64,000 nt of DNA, taken from Sphingomonas phyllosphaerae 5.2. GTDB taxonomy: Bacteria; Pseudomonadota; Alphaproteobacteria; Sphingomonadales; Sphingomonadaceae. Shown in pieces: positions 26,402-35,735 of this stretch. The notes under the pieces are model-generated. The model had not been told where the DNA came from. It did not search any database and saw nothing but the letters and a program-made list of their open reading frames with translations. The DNA is taken from contig NZ_ATTI01000001.1 in assembly GCF_000419605.1 (NCBI RefSeq), positions 588,501-652,500 of the forward strand, given 5' to 3'. Each line of letters begins with the position of its first letter. The first letter of the stretch is position 1. The position numbers and the translations under genes are program-made.

Positions 26402-28013
26402 ATGATCCGCATCACCGACCTTAAACTGCCGCTCCATCATGCCGACGAGGCGTTGCCCGCCGCAATCGTCAAGCGGCTGCGCATCACCCCGCGCGACCTG
26501 ATCCGCTTCACCGTGGCGCGGCGCGGGGCCGACGCGCGTGAGCATGGCAAGATCGCGCTGGTCTACACGCTGGACGTAGCGGTGAAGAACGAAGGCACCG
26601 TGCTCGCGCGCAACCGCCGCGACCGCGACGTCTCGCTCACGCCCGACACCCGCTACCGCGCGCCCGCACCGGCGACGGAGGGCGCACCGCGACCGGTGGT
26701 GATCGGCGCCGGGCCGTGCGGGTTGTTCGCCGCGCTGATCCTCGCGCAGGGCGGTTATCGCCCGATCGTGCTGGAGCGCGGCAAGGTGGTGCGCGAACGC
26801 ACCAAGGACACGTGGGGCCTGTGGCGGCGCAGCGTCCTCAACCCCGAATCGAATGTCCAGTACGGGGAGGGCGGGGCAGGGACCTTCTCGGACGGGAAGC
26901 TCTACAGCCGCATCAAGGATCCGCGCTACCTGAACCGCAAGGTGCTGACCGAGTTCGTGAAGGCCGGCGCGCCCGAGGACATCCTGACCGAGGCGCACCC
27001 GCACATCGGCACGTTCCGGCTGGTGACGATGGTCGAGAGCATGCGCGCGACGATCGAGGAACTCGGCGGCGAGTACCGCTTCTCGACTCGCGTCGAGGGG
27101 TTCGACATCGTCGGCGACGGGGAAGGGCGTCGGATGCGCGGGCTGCACCTGAACGACGGCGGCTATCTGGAGGCCGAGCACGTCGTGATGGCGATCGGGC
27201 ACAGCGCGCGATACGTTCGCCACGCTGCTGGAGGCGGGCGTCCATGCCGAAGCCAAGCCGTTCTCGATCGGGGTGCGCATCGAACACCCGCAATCGTGGA
27301 TCGACCGCGCACGCTTCGGCCCCGATGCCGGGCATCCCGTGCTCGGCGCTGCGGAATATCACATTTCGCATCACTGCTCGAACGGGCGCACGGTCTACAG
27401 CTTCTGCATGTGCCCGGGCGGCACTGTCGTCGCCGCCACCTCCGAGGAGGGCCGCGTCGCCACCAACGGCATGAGCCAATATTCGCGCAACGAGCGCAAC
27501 GCCAATTCCGGGTTCGTCGTCGCGATCGACCCGGCGCGTGACTTTCCCGGCGACGCGTTGGCCGGCATCGCGCTGCAGCGCCATTGGGAGGAACGCGCGT
27601 TCGTCGCCGGCGGGTCGAATTACCACGCCCCGGCGCAGCGCGTTGGGGACTTTCTCGCCGCGCGCCCCTCGACGACGCTCGGCAGCGTCGTGCCCTCCTA
27701 CAAGCCCGGCGTGACCCCCACTGACCTCGCCGAATGCCTGCCCGACTTCGCGATCCAGGCGATGCGCGAGGCGATCCCGGTGTTCGGGCGGCAGATCAAG
27801 GGCTACGACCACCCGGACGTGGTGATGACCGGGGTCGAGACGCGCACCTCCTCGCCGGTGCGCTTCACCCGCGGCGATGACCTGCAAAGCCTCAACACGC
27901 GCGGGCTGTATCCGGCCGGGGAGGGCGCGGGCTACGCCGGCGGGATCCTGTCGGCGGCGGTCGACGGCATCCGCGTCGCCGAGGCGGTGGCGGAACGTAT
28001 CGCCGCGGCATGA
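26402..28013 (+). pseudogene. FAD-dependent dehydrogenase (COG2509-like), frameshifted
   Basis: Two frames together encode one NAD(P)/FAD-dependent oxidoreductase of the uncharacterised FAD dehydrogenase family. The first frame has an N-terminal domain, the dinucleotide fold PVVIGAGPCGLFAALILAQG and EGGAGTFSDGKLYSRI. The second has HISHHCSNGRTVYSFCMCPGG and the C-terminal FAD motif [15 protein letters not shown]. The frame changes at 27203-27210: the expected GHSARDTF would need (GC)n two bases longer than is present. Repaired, the protein would be 537 aa, the normal length. Either a recent 2-bp contraction or a sequencing error; all motifs remain intact, so I favour a recent event or an error. 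Confidence 0.75.
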
Positions 28014-28549
28014 CGCTGATCCTGTTCAACAAGCCGTACGACGTGCTGAGCCAGTTCACCGATCGCGGCGCGCCGGCGACACGCACGACGTTGTCGGACT
28101 TCATCGCCGTGCCGGGTGTCTACCCGGCCGGGCGGCTGGATCGCGACAGTGAAGGATTGCTGCTGCTCACCGACGACGGCCGGCTACAGGCGCGGATCGC
28201 CGATCCGAAGTTCAAACTGCCCAAGACCTATTGGGTGCAGGTCGAGGGCGTCCCCGACGACGCGGCGCTGGCGGCGCTGCGCGACGGTGTCATGCTGAAG
28301 GACGGACCGACCCGCCCTGCCCAGGTCGAGCGCATCGACCCGCCGGCGCTATGGCCGCGCACGCCGCCGATCCGCGTCCGCGCGAGCATCCCCGACAGCT
28401 GGATCGCGTTGACGATCCGTGAGGGGCGCAACCGTCAGGTGCGACGCATGACCGCGGCGGTCGCGCACCCGACGCTGCGGCTGGTGCGCTGGCGGGTCGG
28501 CGAGTGGACGCTGGACGGCATCGACAGTGGCGCGTGGGTGGCGGCGTGA
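28010..28549 (+). CDS. rluE: 23S rRNA pseudouridine synthase, RluE/RsuA family
   Basis: Isomerises a uridine of 23S rRNA (U2457 for E. coli RluE). It is 179 aa and lacks the S4 domain, as RluE does. The catalytic Asp lies in [17 protein letters not shown]. Other family segments are [13 protein letters not shown] at the N-terminus and [13 protein letters not shown]. It overlaps the preceding dehydrogenase by 4 nt (ATGA) and the following gene by 4 nt. Confidence 0.9.
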   Translation: MTLILFNKPYDVLSQFTDRGAPATRTTLSDFIAVPGVYPAGRLDRDSEGLLLLTDDGRLQARIADPKFKLPKTYWVQVEGVPDDAALAALRDGVMLKDGPTRPAQVERIDPPALWPRTPPIRVRASIPDSWIALTIREGRNRQVRRMTAAVAHPTLRLVRWRVGEWTLDGIDSGAWVAA

Positions 28550-28905
28550 AGATCTTCTTCGATGGCGGGCTGCGGCCGGCGGGGATGGAATATGCGCTGG
28601 TCGCCGGGGGACGCACCTGGATGCGCCGCGATCTCGGTCCCGGCACCAGCATGGAAGCGGAGTGGCTGGCGCTGACCGCCGCGTTGCGGCTTGCCGATGA
28701 ATTGGGGTTGGCCGAGGCGGTGTTGCTCGGCGATTCGGCGGCGGTGATCGCGCAGGCGCACGGCGCGATCCGCTGCCCGCCGGCACATCGCCGGCATTTC
28801 GACGATTTCCATGCACTTCCCCGGCCGGAGCGGCTGCGCATCCGCTACATCCGCCGCACGCAGAACCTCGCCGGGATCGCGCTGGAGCGCTACGCGATGG
28901 CGTGA
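28546..28905 (+). CDS. RNase H-like fold protein
   Basis: A 119-aa protein resembling a minimal RNase HI-like domain. An Asp-containing first strand ([16 protein letters not shown]) is followed by [18 protein letters not shown], whose Glu is at the RNase H position, and by [11 protein letters not shown], whose Asp is the third acidic residue. A C-terminal [19 protein letters not shown] resembles the plant and bacterial RNase H-like group. The GTG start at 28546 overlaps the rluE stop. Nuclease activity is plausible but not certain, as the first strand lacks the usual DGS. Confidence 0.65.
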   Translation: MKIFFDGGLRPAGMEYALVAGGRTWMRRDLGPGTSMEAEWLALTAALRLADELGLAEAVLLGDSAAVIAQAHGAIRCPPAHRRHFDDFHALPRPERLRIRYIRRTQNLAGIALERYAMA

Positions 28906-28908
28906 GCG

Positions 28909-29433
28909 TTATTCCGCCGCCAGGCGCGCGAACGCCGACGCGTGGCGCGCCTCGCCGCGCACCCCGCACGGCATCAACCCGCCCTGCACCGGCAGCGCCA
29001 TCAATTGCTCACCGGCATAGGGGGAGGTGAAGTTCCTCGCGTAATCGGCGTGGAAGCCGAACCGCTCGTAGAAGCCCGGCTCGCCCAACACGAAGCATAG
29101 CACGACGCGCTCGGCTTCCAGCCGCTCGATACCCGCATGGATCAGCGCCTCGGCCACGCCCTGCCTGCGATAGGCGGCGGCGACCGCAACCGGCGCCAGT
29201 GCGACCGCCGCGATCTCCTTGCCGCCGGCATCGGCCTGCATCCGGCTGAACGCGACCATGCCAGCCAGATCGCCGGCCTCCTCGTCCACGGCGACCAGCA
29301 CGAGCACCATGTCGCCGTCGATGCATAGTCGCCGCACCAGATCGGCCTCGTCGGCGCGCGGGAAGCTGGTGCGCAACAACGCGTCGATCGCGACGACATC
29401 GGGGCCGAGCGCGGTGCGGATCGTGATCGTCAT
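28909..29433 (-). CDS. GNAT-family N-acetyltransferase
   Basis: A 174-aa acetyltransferase. The acetyl-CoA binding strand and loop are visible as IAAVALAPVAVAAAYRRQGV followed by AEALIHAGIERL, and then LGEPGFYERFGF, typical of the YhbS/COG3153 group. The substrate is unknown. It lies 4 bp after fabI and is probably the last gene of the dnaJ-like/yihY/fabI transcript. Confidence 0.85.
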   Translation of the reverse strand: MTITIRTALGPDVVAIDALLRTSFPRADEADLVRRLCIDGDMVLVLVAVDEEAGDLAGMVAFSRMQADAGGKEIAAVALAPVAVAAAYRRQGVAEALIHAGIERLEAERVVLCFVLGEPGFYERFGFHADYARNFTSPYAGEQLMALPVQGGLMPCGVRGEARHASAFARLAAE

Positions 29434-29437
29434 GCCG

Positions 29438-30241
29438 TCATGCCAGTGCGATGTCCGGCGCGTCCTCCGCCTTCATCCCGATCACGTTATAGCCCGCATC
29501 GACATGGTGGATCTCGCCCGTAACGCCGCTCGACAGATCGGACAGCATGTAGAGGCCGGCGCCGCCGACGTCCTCGATCGTCACCGTGCGGCGCAGCGGC
29601 GCGTTCAGCTCGTTCCACTTCAGGATGTAGTTGAAGTCGCCGATCCCGCGCGCGGCCAGCGTCTGGATCGGTCCGGCCGAGATCGCGTTGATGCGGATAT
29701 TGTCCGGGCCGAGATCGACCGCGAGATACTTCACGCTCGTCTCCAGCGCCGCCTTGGCTACGCCCATGACGTTGTAGTGCGGGATGACCTTCTCGGCGCC
29801 GTAATAGGTCAGCGTCAGGATCGCGCCGCCCTCCGGCATCATCGCGCGCGCACGCTGCGCCACCGCGACCAGCGAATAGGCGGAGATGTTCATCGTCATC
29901 AGGAAATTGTCGAGCGTGGTGTCGTAATAGCGCCCGCGCAGCTGCGACTTGTCGGAGAAGCCGATCGCGTGAACGACGAAGTCGATCGTGGACCATTCCT
30001 GCGCCAGGGCCGCGAAGGTTTCATCCAGCGCCGCCATGTCCGCCACGTCGCAATCGAACAGCCGCGCGACGCCGAGCTGCTCGGCCAGCGGGCGCACCCG
30101 CTTTTCCATGGCCGCGCCCTGGTAGGAGAAGGCCAGTTCGGCCCCCGCCTCGCTCAGCTGCTTGGCGATACCCCAGGCCAGCGACTTGTCATTGGCCAGC
30201 CCCATGATGAGCCCGCGCTTGCCCGCCATCAATCCGTTCAC
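29438..30241 (-). CDS. fabI: Enoyl-[acyl-carrier-protein] reductase (NADH)
   Basis: Last reduction step of fatty acid elongation. It is a 267-aa short-chain dehydrogenase of the FabI type: GKRGLIMGLANDKSLAWGIA at the N-terminus, DFVVHAIGFSDKSQL, and the catalytic pair Tyr156/Lys163 in YNVMGVAKAALE, at the same numbers as in E. coli. The start MNGLMAGKRG matches the family, so its 53-nt overlap with the upstream yihY reading frame appears real. Confidence 0.95.
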   Translation of the reverse strand: MNGLMAGKRGLIMGLANDKSLAWGIAKQLSEAGAELAFSYQGAAMEKRVRPLAEQLGVARLFDCDVADMAALDETFAALAQEWSTIDFVVHAIGFSDKSQLRGRYYDTTLDNFLMTMNISAYSLVAVAQRARAMMPEGGAILTLTYYGAEKVIPHYNVMGVAKAALETSVKYLAVDLGPDNIRINAISAGPIQTLAARGIGDFNYILKWNELNAPLRRTVTIEDVGGAGLYMLSDLSSGVTGEIHHVDAGYNVIGMKAEDAPDIALA

Positions 30242-31208
30242 GCGATGTCCTGCTCTCTTCTTCCGTCTGTTCCGCCCCCTCTACAACCGCTTCGGGCGGC
30301 TCCGCCAGTGCTGCGTTGAGATGGGCGCCGAACACCAGCCCCAGACCGATCAGATAGAAGAAGAGCAGCATCACCACCACACCGGCCAGGCTGCCATAGG
30401 TAAGGTCGTAGCCGCCGAGCTGCGACAGCGCCCACGGCAGCCCGGCGGTCATGCTGACCCACCAGACCGTCGTGAACAGCGCGCCGGGCCACTTCGGCAC
30501 CTCGGCGCGGCGATACTTGCCCGGGGTGACCGAGTAGAACAGCATGTAAAGCGCGCCGAACATGATCACCGCGGGCACCAGTCGCGCGATGTTCAGCCAT
30601 TCCGCGACATGCTGCGCCACCGGCAGCAGGCGGTAGATGAACTGCTCGGCAGCAGTGATGATGCCTTGCACCAGGAACGCGAACAGCGCGATCACGACCG
30701 ACGCGACGATCGCGAGGCTCAGCCCCAGCCGCGCCCGCCACAGCGATTGCGACGAGCGCGTACCATAAGCGCGGCGGAAAATGTCGCGGATCGTCTCGGC
30801 GAAGCTGCCGACGGTCCACAAGCCGACGAGCGCGCCGAACCACAGCAGCGGGCCGGTACGTGCCTGCAGCACGTTGCCGATCGGGGTGCGCAGCACGTCG
30901 GCGACGTCGCGCGGCAGCACCGACAGGAAGCCGGCGAGCCCGTGCCGAACCTCGTCGCTCTGCCCGAAGACCGAGGCGATCGCCGCGGCGACGATGAAGA
31001 ACGGGAAGACCGTCATCAGCGCGAGATAGGCGAGGTTGCCGGCGTGGATGAAGCCGTCCGTCCACACACCGAGCAGCGCACGCTTCATCACTTCCAGCGA
31101 ATATACGCCGGGTCGGAGCCGCGCCAGTTTGCGGTCGAGCCGGCGGTACGCGGCACCGTGCTGGCGGCCGCGATCCTCCGGCGTCAGCGATAGGGGTACG
31201 TCCGACAC
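30189..31208 (-). CDS. YihY/BrkB-family inner membrane protein
   Basis: A 339-aa membrane protein with six predicted helices, for example NLAYLALMTVFPFFIVAAAI, LGLSLAIVASVVIALFAFLV and VVVMLLFFYLIGLGLVFGAHL. The last is the family's typical final helix followed by N-A. Family function is uncertain; earlier annotation as RNase BN was incorrect. Its hydrophilic tail (residues ~315-339) is read through the first 53 nt of fabI in another frame. It begins 6 bp after the dnaJ-like stop. Confidence 0.87.
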   Translation of the reverse strand: MSDVPLSLTPEDRGRQHGAAYRRLDRKLARLRPGVYSLEVMKRALLGVWTDGFIHAGNLAYLALMTVFPFFIVAAAIASVFGQSDEVRHGLAGFLSVLPRDVADVLRTPIGNVLQARTGPLLWFGALVGLWTVGSFAETIRDIFRRAYGTRSSQSLWRARLGLSLAIVASVVIALFAFLVQGIITAAEQFIYRLLPVAQHVAEWLNIARLVPAVIMFGALYMLFYSVTPGKYRRAEVPKWPGALFTTVWWVSMTAGLPWALSQLGGYDLTYGSLAGVVVMLLFFYLIGLGLVFGAHLNAALAEPPEAVVEGAEQTEEESRTSRERIDGGQARAHHGAGQ

Positions 31209-31214
31209 GTCATG

Positions 31215-32156
31215 TCAGACGCCCATCGCAGCACGCGGGTTCCCGCCACCTTCCCAGTCGGCGACGAACGCCTTCAGCGCCGCATCGTCGGCCGGCACGT
31301 CGACGGTCAGCGTCACCAATTGATCGCCACGTCCGCCGCCTTTGCGATGAAAGCCTTTTCCTTTCAAACGCAAGGTCTTGCCCGAGGTTGCCCCGGCCGG
31401 AACCGCGATCATCACCGGGTTTTCGACCGTCGGGCACTTTACCTTGCCACCCTCGACCGCTTCCTTGAGCGTGATCGGCAAATCGAGGCGAACGTCGTCG
31501 CCCTCGCGCGTGAAGAAGCGGTGCGGCTGGATCTCGATCGTGACGATCGCATCGCCGGCGCCACCCGGCCCGTCATCGCCCTTGCCCGCGAGCCGCATCT
31601 GCGTCCCGGTCTCGACGCCGGCCGGCAGTTTCAGGTCGATCGTGCTGCCACCGGCCAAGGTGACGCGTTGCGGCGCGAGCGTCGCGGCATCGATGAAGGG
31701 GACGCGCAACGCGTAGGCGACGTTGCCGCCCTTGGCCGGGGCCGCGCGGCGCCCGAAGCCGCTGGAGAAGCCACCCGCCGCACCGCCGCCGCGGGTGCGG
31801 CCGCCGAACAGCCCCTCGAAGATGTCGCTCATGTCCGGCGTCTCGGCCCCGCCCATGTCGAAGCCCTGCGAGCGGAACCCGCCCGCGCCGGGTTGCGCGC
31901 GGCCCCCGGCTCCGAAGCCGAACGGCGCGGCGGGATTGCCGTCCCCGTCGATCTCGCCGCGGTCGAAACGCGCGCGCTTGTCCTTGTCGGTCAACAGGTC
32001 GTAGGCACCGGTAACTTGCCCGAACTTCTCCGCGGCCTTGGGATTGTCGCGGTTGCGGTCGGGATGCAGCTCCTTGGCGAGCTTGCGATACGCCTTCTTG
32101 ATGTCCGCCTCGCTGGCGCCGCGCGCCACGCCCAGCGTCGCATATGGATCGGCCAT
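31215..32156 (-). CDS. DnaJ-type co-chaperone without zinc finger (CbpA-like)
   Basis: Hsp40 co-chaperone of 313 aa. The N-terminal J domain is DPYATLGVARGASEADIKKA with HPD in LAKELHPDRNRDNP. A Gly/Phe-rich region (residues 75-140) follows, then two C-terminal client-binding beta domains (LKLPAGVETGTQMRLAGKG and VPAGATSGKTLRLKGKGF). There is no CxxCxGxG zinc domain, so it is a type II (CbpA-like) protein rather than DnaJ itself. It heads the yihY-fabI-GNAT group. Confidence 0.9.
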   Translation of the reverse strand: MADPYATLGVARGASEADIKKAYRKLAKELHPDRNRDNPKAAEKFGQVTGAYDLLTDKDKRARFDRGEIDGDGNPAAPFGFGAGGRAQPGAGGFRSQGFDMGGAETPDMSDIFEGLFGGRTRGGGAAGGFSSGFGRRAAPAKGGNVAYALRVPFIDAATLAPQRVTLAGGSTIDLKLPAGVETGTQMRLAGKGDDGPGGAGDAIVTIEIQPHRFFTREGDDVRLDLPITLKEAVEGGKVKCPTVENPVMIAVPAGATSGKTLRLKGKGFHRKGGGRGDQLVTLTVDVPADDAALKAFVADWEGGGNPRAAMGV

Positions 32157-32232
32157 GTCTTCCCCGATTGGTGTGTTACTCGCCTATGTGGGGCGTTGCG
32201 GCGCGGAAGGCAATCGGCGCGGACCGGACGGA

Positions 32233-33114
32233 CTATTCGGCGACCGGCGCGACGTCGACGCTGACCTCCATCGCCTGTGCGCCGGAGCCGAGCACGACGC
32301 CGTCGACCGGCGCGATCTCGGCATAATCGCGGCCCACGGCGACGATGATATGGTCACCCGCCATCCAGATGCCGTTGGTGGGATCGACGCCGACCCAGCC
32401 GCGCGACGGGCCGCACCAGATCAGCACCCAGGCGTGCGTGGCGTCGGCGCCGACCAGCCGCGCCTGTCCGGGCGGCGGAATGGTACGGATATAGCCAGAG
32501 GCATAGGCGGCGGGCAGGCCGGCGGCGCGCAAGCCGGTCAGCATGATCTGCGCGAAATCCTGGCAGACGCCGCGGCGCTTGCGGAACGCTTCGTGCGGAG
32601 GCGTGTCGACCAGCGTGGCGGCGGGATCGAAGGCCAGGTCGCGCTGGATACGCTGCGCCAGCGCGATGCCCGCCTCCAGCACGTTCCGGTCGGGCGCGAG
32701 ATCGGGCGCGCAATAATCGGCGATCTCACGATCCAGCGGGATCAGCGGCGAGGGGTAGAGGTACGCCGCCGGCCCGGCCGCCGAAAGGTCGTTGGAGGCA
32801 CGCGCCCACGCCGAAACCTCGGCGATCGTCGGATCGGTGGCGTCGGGCACCGGCACCAGCCGGTCGACGGTGAGCCGCGCGACGCTCTCGATCGTCAGGT
32901 GGCGGACGCGTTCGTCGACGACCAGCCGGGTGACATGCGCCAGACCGGCCTCGGCATGGGCGGGCGAGGTGCGACCCGACGGCGCGACATGGAGTGCATA
33001 TTCCTCCAGCCGCTGGCCCGGCCAGTCGATCGGCTTCAGCCGCAGGTTGCACCGCGCGAACTTGACCGCATTGCCATAGTCGAAACGGGTGATGTGGCGG
33101 ATGTCGTAACGCAT
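32233..33114 (-). CDS. Transglutaminase-like cysteine protease domain protein
   Basis: A 293-aa protein with an N-terminal bacterial transglutaminase-associated domain (MRYDIRHITRFDYG) and a transglutaminase core. The catalytic triad is visible: Cys in KRRGVCQDFAQIML, His in GADATHAWVLIWCG and Asp in GWVGVDPTNGIW. No signal peptide is present. An in-frame GTG at 33126 could add four residues. It follows the ATP-grasp/alpha-E fusion by 45 bp, a pairing seen in many bacteria and proposed from comparative genomics to make or process a peptide-like product; no biochemical function is established. Confidence 0.87.
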   Translation of the reverse strand: MRYDIRHITRFDYGNAVKFARCNLRLKPIDWPGQRLEEYALHVAPSGRTSPAHAEAGLAHVTRLVVDERVRHLTIESVARLTVDRLVPVPDATDPTIAEVSAWARASNDLSAAGPAAYLYPSPLIPLDREIADYCAPDLAPDRNVLEAGIALAQRIQRDLAFDPAATLVDTPPHEAFRKRRGVCQDFAQIMLTGLRAAGLPAAYASGYIRTIPPPGQARLVGADATHAWVLIWCGPSRGWVGVDPTNGIWMAGDHIIVAVGRDYAEIAPVDGVVLGSGAQAMEVSVDVAPVAE

Positions 33115-33159
33115 GGAATCAGCCACGGTCCTCGTTCGTCCGGCGCGGCGGATGGTCGC

Positions 33160-35628
33160 TCATGCCAATGTCAGCCCGCTGGCGCGCAGCGGCTCGGCGC
33201 CTTGCAGGAAATAGCGATGCGCGATCGCCTCCGACAGGCGGAAGAGTCGACGTTCGACCTCGTTCAGCGTCTCGGGATCGAGCAACGCGGCCTGCGCCGG
33301 CGCGACAAGCGCGTAGAGTTCGGTCGCCTCGATCTGTTGCGGCTCGGCCATGCCGTCGTCGTCGAGCACCGGCAGCGCCGCGAGATGCTCGCGGATCCGT
33401 TCGACCTGGAAGGCGAGTGCGCGCGGATTGCCGGGGTCGAGCACGGTCAGGTCGACCACCGGCACGCGCGCGATCCCGGTCAGGTAACGCTGGCGATAGC
33501 TGATCTGGCTGTCGGCAAGGTCGAGCAGCGTCGAAAGATCGTCGGCGGAGGCGCCACTCATCCCGAACGCGCGCGCGGCACGTACGTTGGCGCGCGCGCG
33601 CTCTACGCGGCGGCCCAGGTCGTGAAAGCGCCACGATGCGGTGCGCCCCATATGTTCCGCCGACAGTCCGGCGATCGCGGCGTAGCGGCGCTGGAGCGAG
33701 CCGGCGCGGTCGAGCGTCCCGCGGTGCGTGGGAAAGGGCGCGTCGAGCAGGCGGACCATGTCCACCGACAACCGATCGCGCGAGCCGCCGGCGATCCGCT
33801 GCGCATGGGTGTTGATCGCGGCGACCGACTGCCAACCACCTTCCTGCGTCTCCATCGCCATTCGTGCGAAGGCGGTCAGATCGGCGCGGCGCAGGCTGGC
33901 GGGCGGCGGCGCGGCGCCGGTGTCGACGATCTCGGCGACCAGTCGCGCGATCGTCGTCTCGTCCGGCGCAGCACCGGGCTCGGCATCGATCGAGTGCCCG
34001 AGCATGACACGGATCGCCGCCAGCAACGCCTCTCCGCGCTCCAGATAGCGGCCCAGCCAGAAGAAATTGTCCGCGACGCGGCTCGGCAACGTGCCGGGAT
34101 TACGCCGGATGTGCAGCGAGTCGGGCGCCGGAAGCAGCGACACAGGCGCGACGGGGTCCGCGCCATGGACGCAGACGTCGGCGGACCACGTTCCTTCGCC
34201 CATCACCGCCGCGCGCGGATCGGGATGCTCGCCGATCCGCGCGAATCCGCCGGGCAGCACCTGCCAGCGGCCTGTTGCATCGCGTGCCGCGAAGACGCGC
34301 AGCGTGAACGGGCGCGGCTCCAGCTGGTCACCGATCACCACGGGCATTGTCGACAATCGCACGATTTCCTGCCCGACATAATCCTGCGGACGCCGGGTGA
34401 GGTCGTCGAGGAAGGCGGCGCGCTGCTCCGGCGTCAGGTCCGCACCGGCGATCGGGGCATCGCCCGGCAGCCCCAGCGTGCGCGCACCGAACGCGGACGA
34501 CAGCAGCATGGAATCGAGTTCGGCCGCGACATGCGCCGCCTCGCGGGGCTGCCCGCACCACCATGTCGCGATGTTGGGCAGGATCAGGTCGGCGCCGGTC
34601 AGCCGCGTGGCGAGCTGCGGCAGGAACGCGCTGAACGCCGCACTCTCCAGCACCCCCGCGCCAGGCGCGTTGGCAAGCACGACATTGCCCTGCGCCCAGA
34701 CGTCGATCAGCCCCGGCACGCCGATCCGCGAGTGCGAGTCGAACGCCAGCGGATCGAGCAGCCGCGGGTCGAGCCGTCGCCAGAGGGCGTCGATACGCTT
34801 CAGCCCGCCGATCGTGCGGACGTACAGCCGATCCTCCAGTGCCGCGAGATCATCGCCCTCGACCAGCAGCAGCCCGAGATATCGCGCGAGATGCGCCTGC
34901 TCGGGGTAGCTGGGATTGTAGCGGCCCGGCGTCAGCAACCCGATGCGCGGGTCGGTACGCTCGCACGCCGCGGCCAGCCCCTCGCGGAACGCCGCGAAGA
35001 AGGGCGCGTGGCGGCGTACGTTGAGGCGCGCCTGCAACCCGCCGAGCGTGCGGCTGACCGCCAGCCGGTTCTCCAGCGCATATCCCGCGCCGGTCGGGGC
35101 GCGGAGATGGTCGGCGAGCACGCGCCACTCGCCCGCCGGGCTGCGCCCAAGGTCGATCGCGACGAAATGCAGATGGTGGCCACCGGGTGGCGAAAGTCCG
35201 ACCAGCGGGCGGAGATAGAGCGGGCTGCCGGTGACGAGCGGCGCGGGGATATGTCCGCGCGCGACCAGCCGGGCGTCGCCGTACAGGTCCTTCAGGATCG
35301 TCTCGAACAGGTCGGCGCGCTGCACGACGCCGCGCTCGATCGTCGCCCACTCGTCGTTCTCGATCAACAGCGGGACCGGGCTCACCGGCCACGGCCGCTC
35401 GCTGTCCTCGCCGATGATGCGGAAGCCGGTGCCGATGTCTGCGGCATGGCGTTGCACCCGTTCGCGCGCGTGCCCGAGATCATCGCCGGCGACTGCCGAC
35501 AGTTCCTCAAGCACCGCGATCCACGGCGCGGCGGCGGCGGCGCGCATCGTATCGGCAGGCGCGCCGCCATAGCCGTCGTACCGGCGGCGGGCATGCGTCC
35601 CGGTGTCATGGACAGGCTGTGTGGCCAG
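33160..35628 (-). CDS. Circularly permuted ATP-grasp / alpha-E fusion protein
   Basis: An 822-aa fusion. Residues ~30-480 are a circularly permuted ATP-grasp (DUF404/407) with GRYNPSYPEQAHLARYLG, VEGDDLAAL, NAPGAGVLESAAFSAFLPQL and YVGQEIVRLSTMP. Residues ~510-822 are the helical alpha-E (DUF403) domain opening SRVADNFFWLGRYLERGEAL. ATP-grasp enzymes ligate amines to carboxylates, so a peptide-ligase role is inferred. No ATG, GTG or TTG is in frame near the N-terminus; a CTG at 35628 sits 5 nt after a perfect AAGGAGG, so I take CTG as start. The next in-frame ATG (35547) would remove 27 residues and has no ribosome site. Confidence 0.85.
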   Translation of the reverse strand: MATQPVHDTGTHARRRYDGYGGAPADTMRAAAAAPWIAVLEELSAVAGDDLGHARERVQRHAADIGTGFRIIGEDSERPWPVSPVPLLIENDEWATIERGVVQRADLFETILKDLYGDARLVARGHIPAPLVTGSPLYLRPLVGLSPPGGHHLHFVAIDLGRSPAGEWRVLADHLRAPTGAGYALENRLAVSRTLGGLQARLNVRRHAPFFAAFREGLAAACERTDPRIGLLTPGRYNPSYPEQAHLARYLGLLLVEGDDLAALEDRLYVRTIGGLKRIDALWRRLDPRLLDPLAFDSHSRIGVPGLIDVWAQGNVVLANAPGAGVLESAAFSAFLPQLATRLTGADLILPNIATWWCGQPREAAHVAAELDSMLLSSAFGARTLGLPGDAPIAGADLTPEQRAAFLDDLTRRPQDYVGQEIVRLSTMPVVIGDQLEPRPFTLRVFAARDATGRWQVLPGGFARIGEHPDPRAAVMGEGTWSADVCVHGADPVAPVSLLPAPDSLHIRRNPGTLPSRVADNFFWLGRYLERGEALLAAIRVMLGHSIDAEPGAAPDETTIARLVAEIVDTGAAPPPASLRRADLTAFARMAMETQEGGWQSVAAINTHAQRIAGGSRDRLSVDMVRLLDAPFPTHRGTLDRAGSLQRRYAAIAGLSAEHMGRTASWRFHDLGRRVERARANVRAARAFGMSGASADDLSTLLDLADSQISYRQRYLTGIARVPVVDLTVLDPGNPRALAFQVERIREHLAALPVLDDDGMAEPQQIEATELYALVAPAQAALLDPETLNEVERRLFRLSEAIAHRYFLQGAEPLRASGLTLA

Positions 35629-35633
35629 CGGTT

Positions 35634-35640
35634 CCTCCTT
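35634..35640 (-). promoter_or_regulatory. Strong Shine-Dalgarno in front of a CTG codon
   Basis: On the minus strand AAGGAGG is followed by AACCG and then CTG. The spacing of 5 nt is ideal and no standard start codon follows in the reading frame until 27 codons later. This ribosome site decides the start of the ATP-grasp/alpha-E gene. Confidence 0.6.
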
Positions 35641-35735
35641 CAGCGAACCGTCGCGGACCCTAGTGGAGCGCCGGGGACAAGAAAACGTAATTATGGGCGG
35701 CGCACGCTTATTCCGCAGTTGATCGGCGCAAGTGT

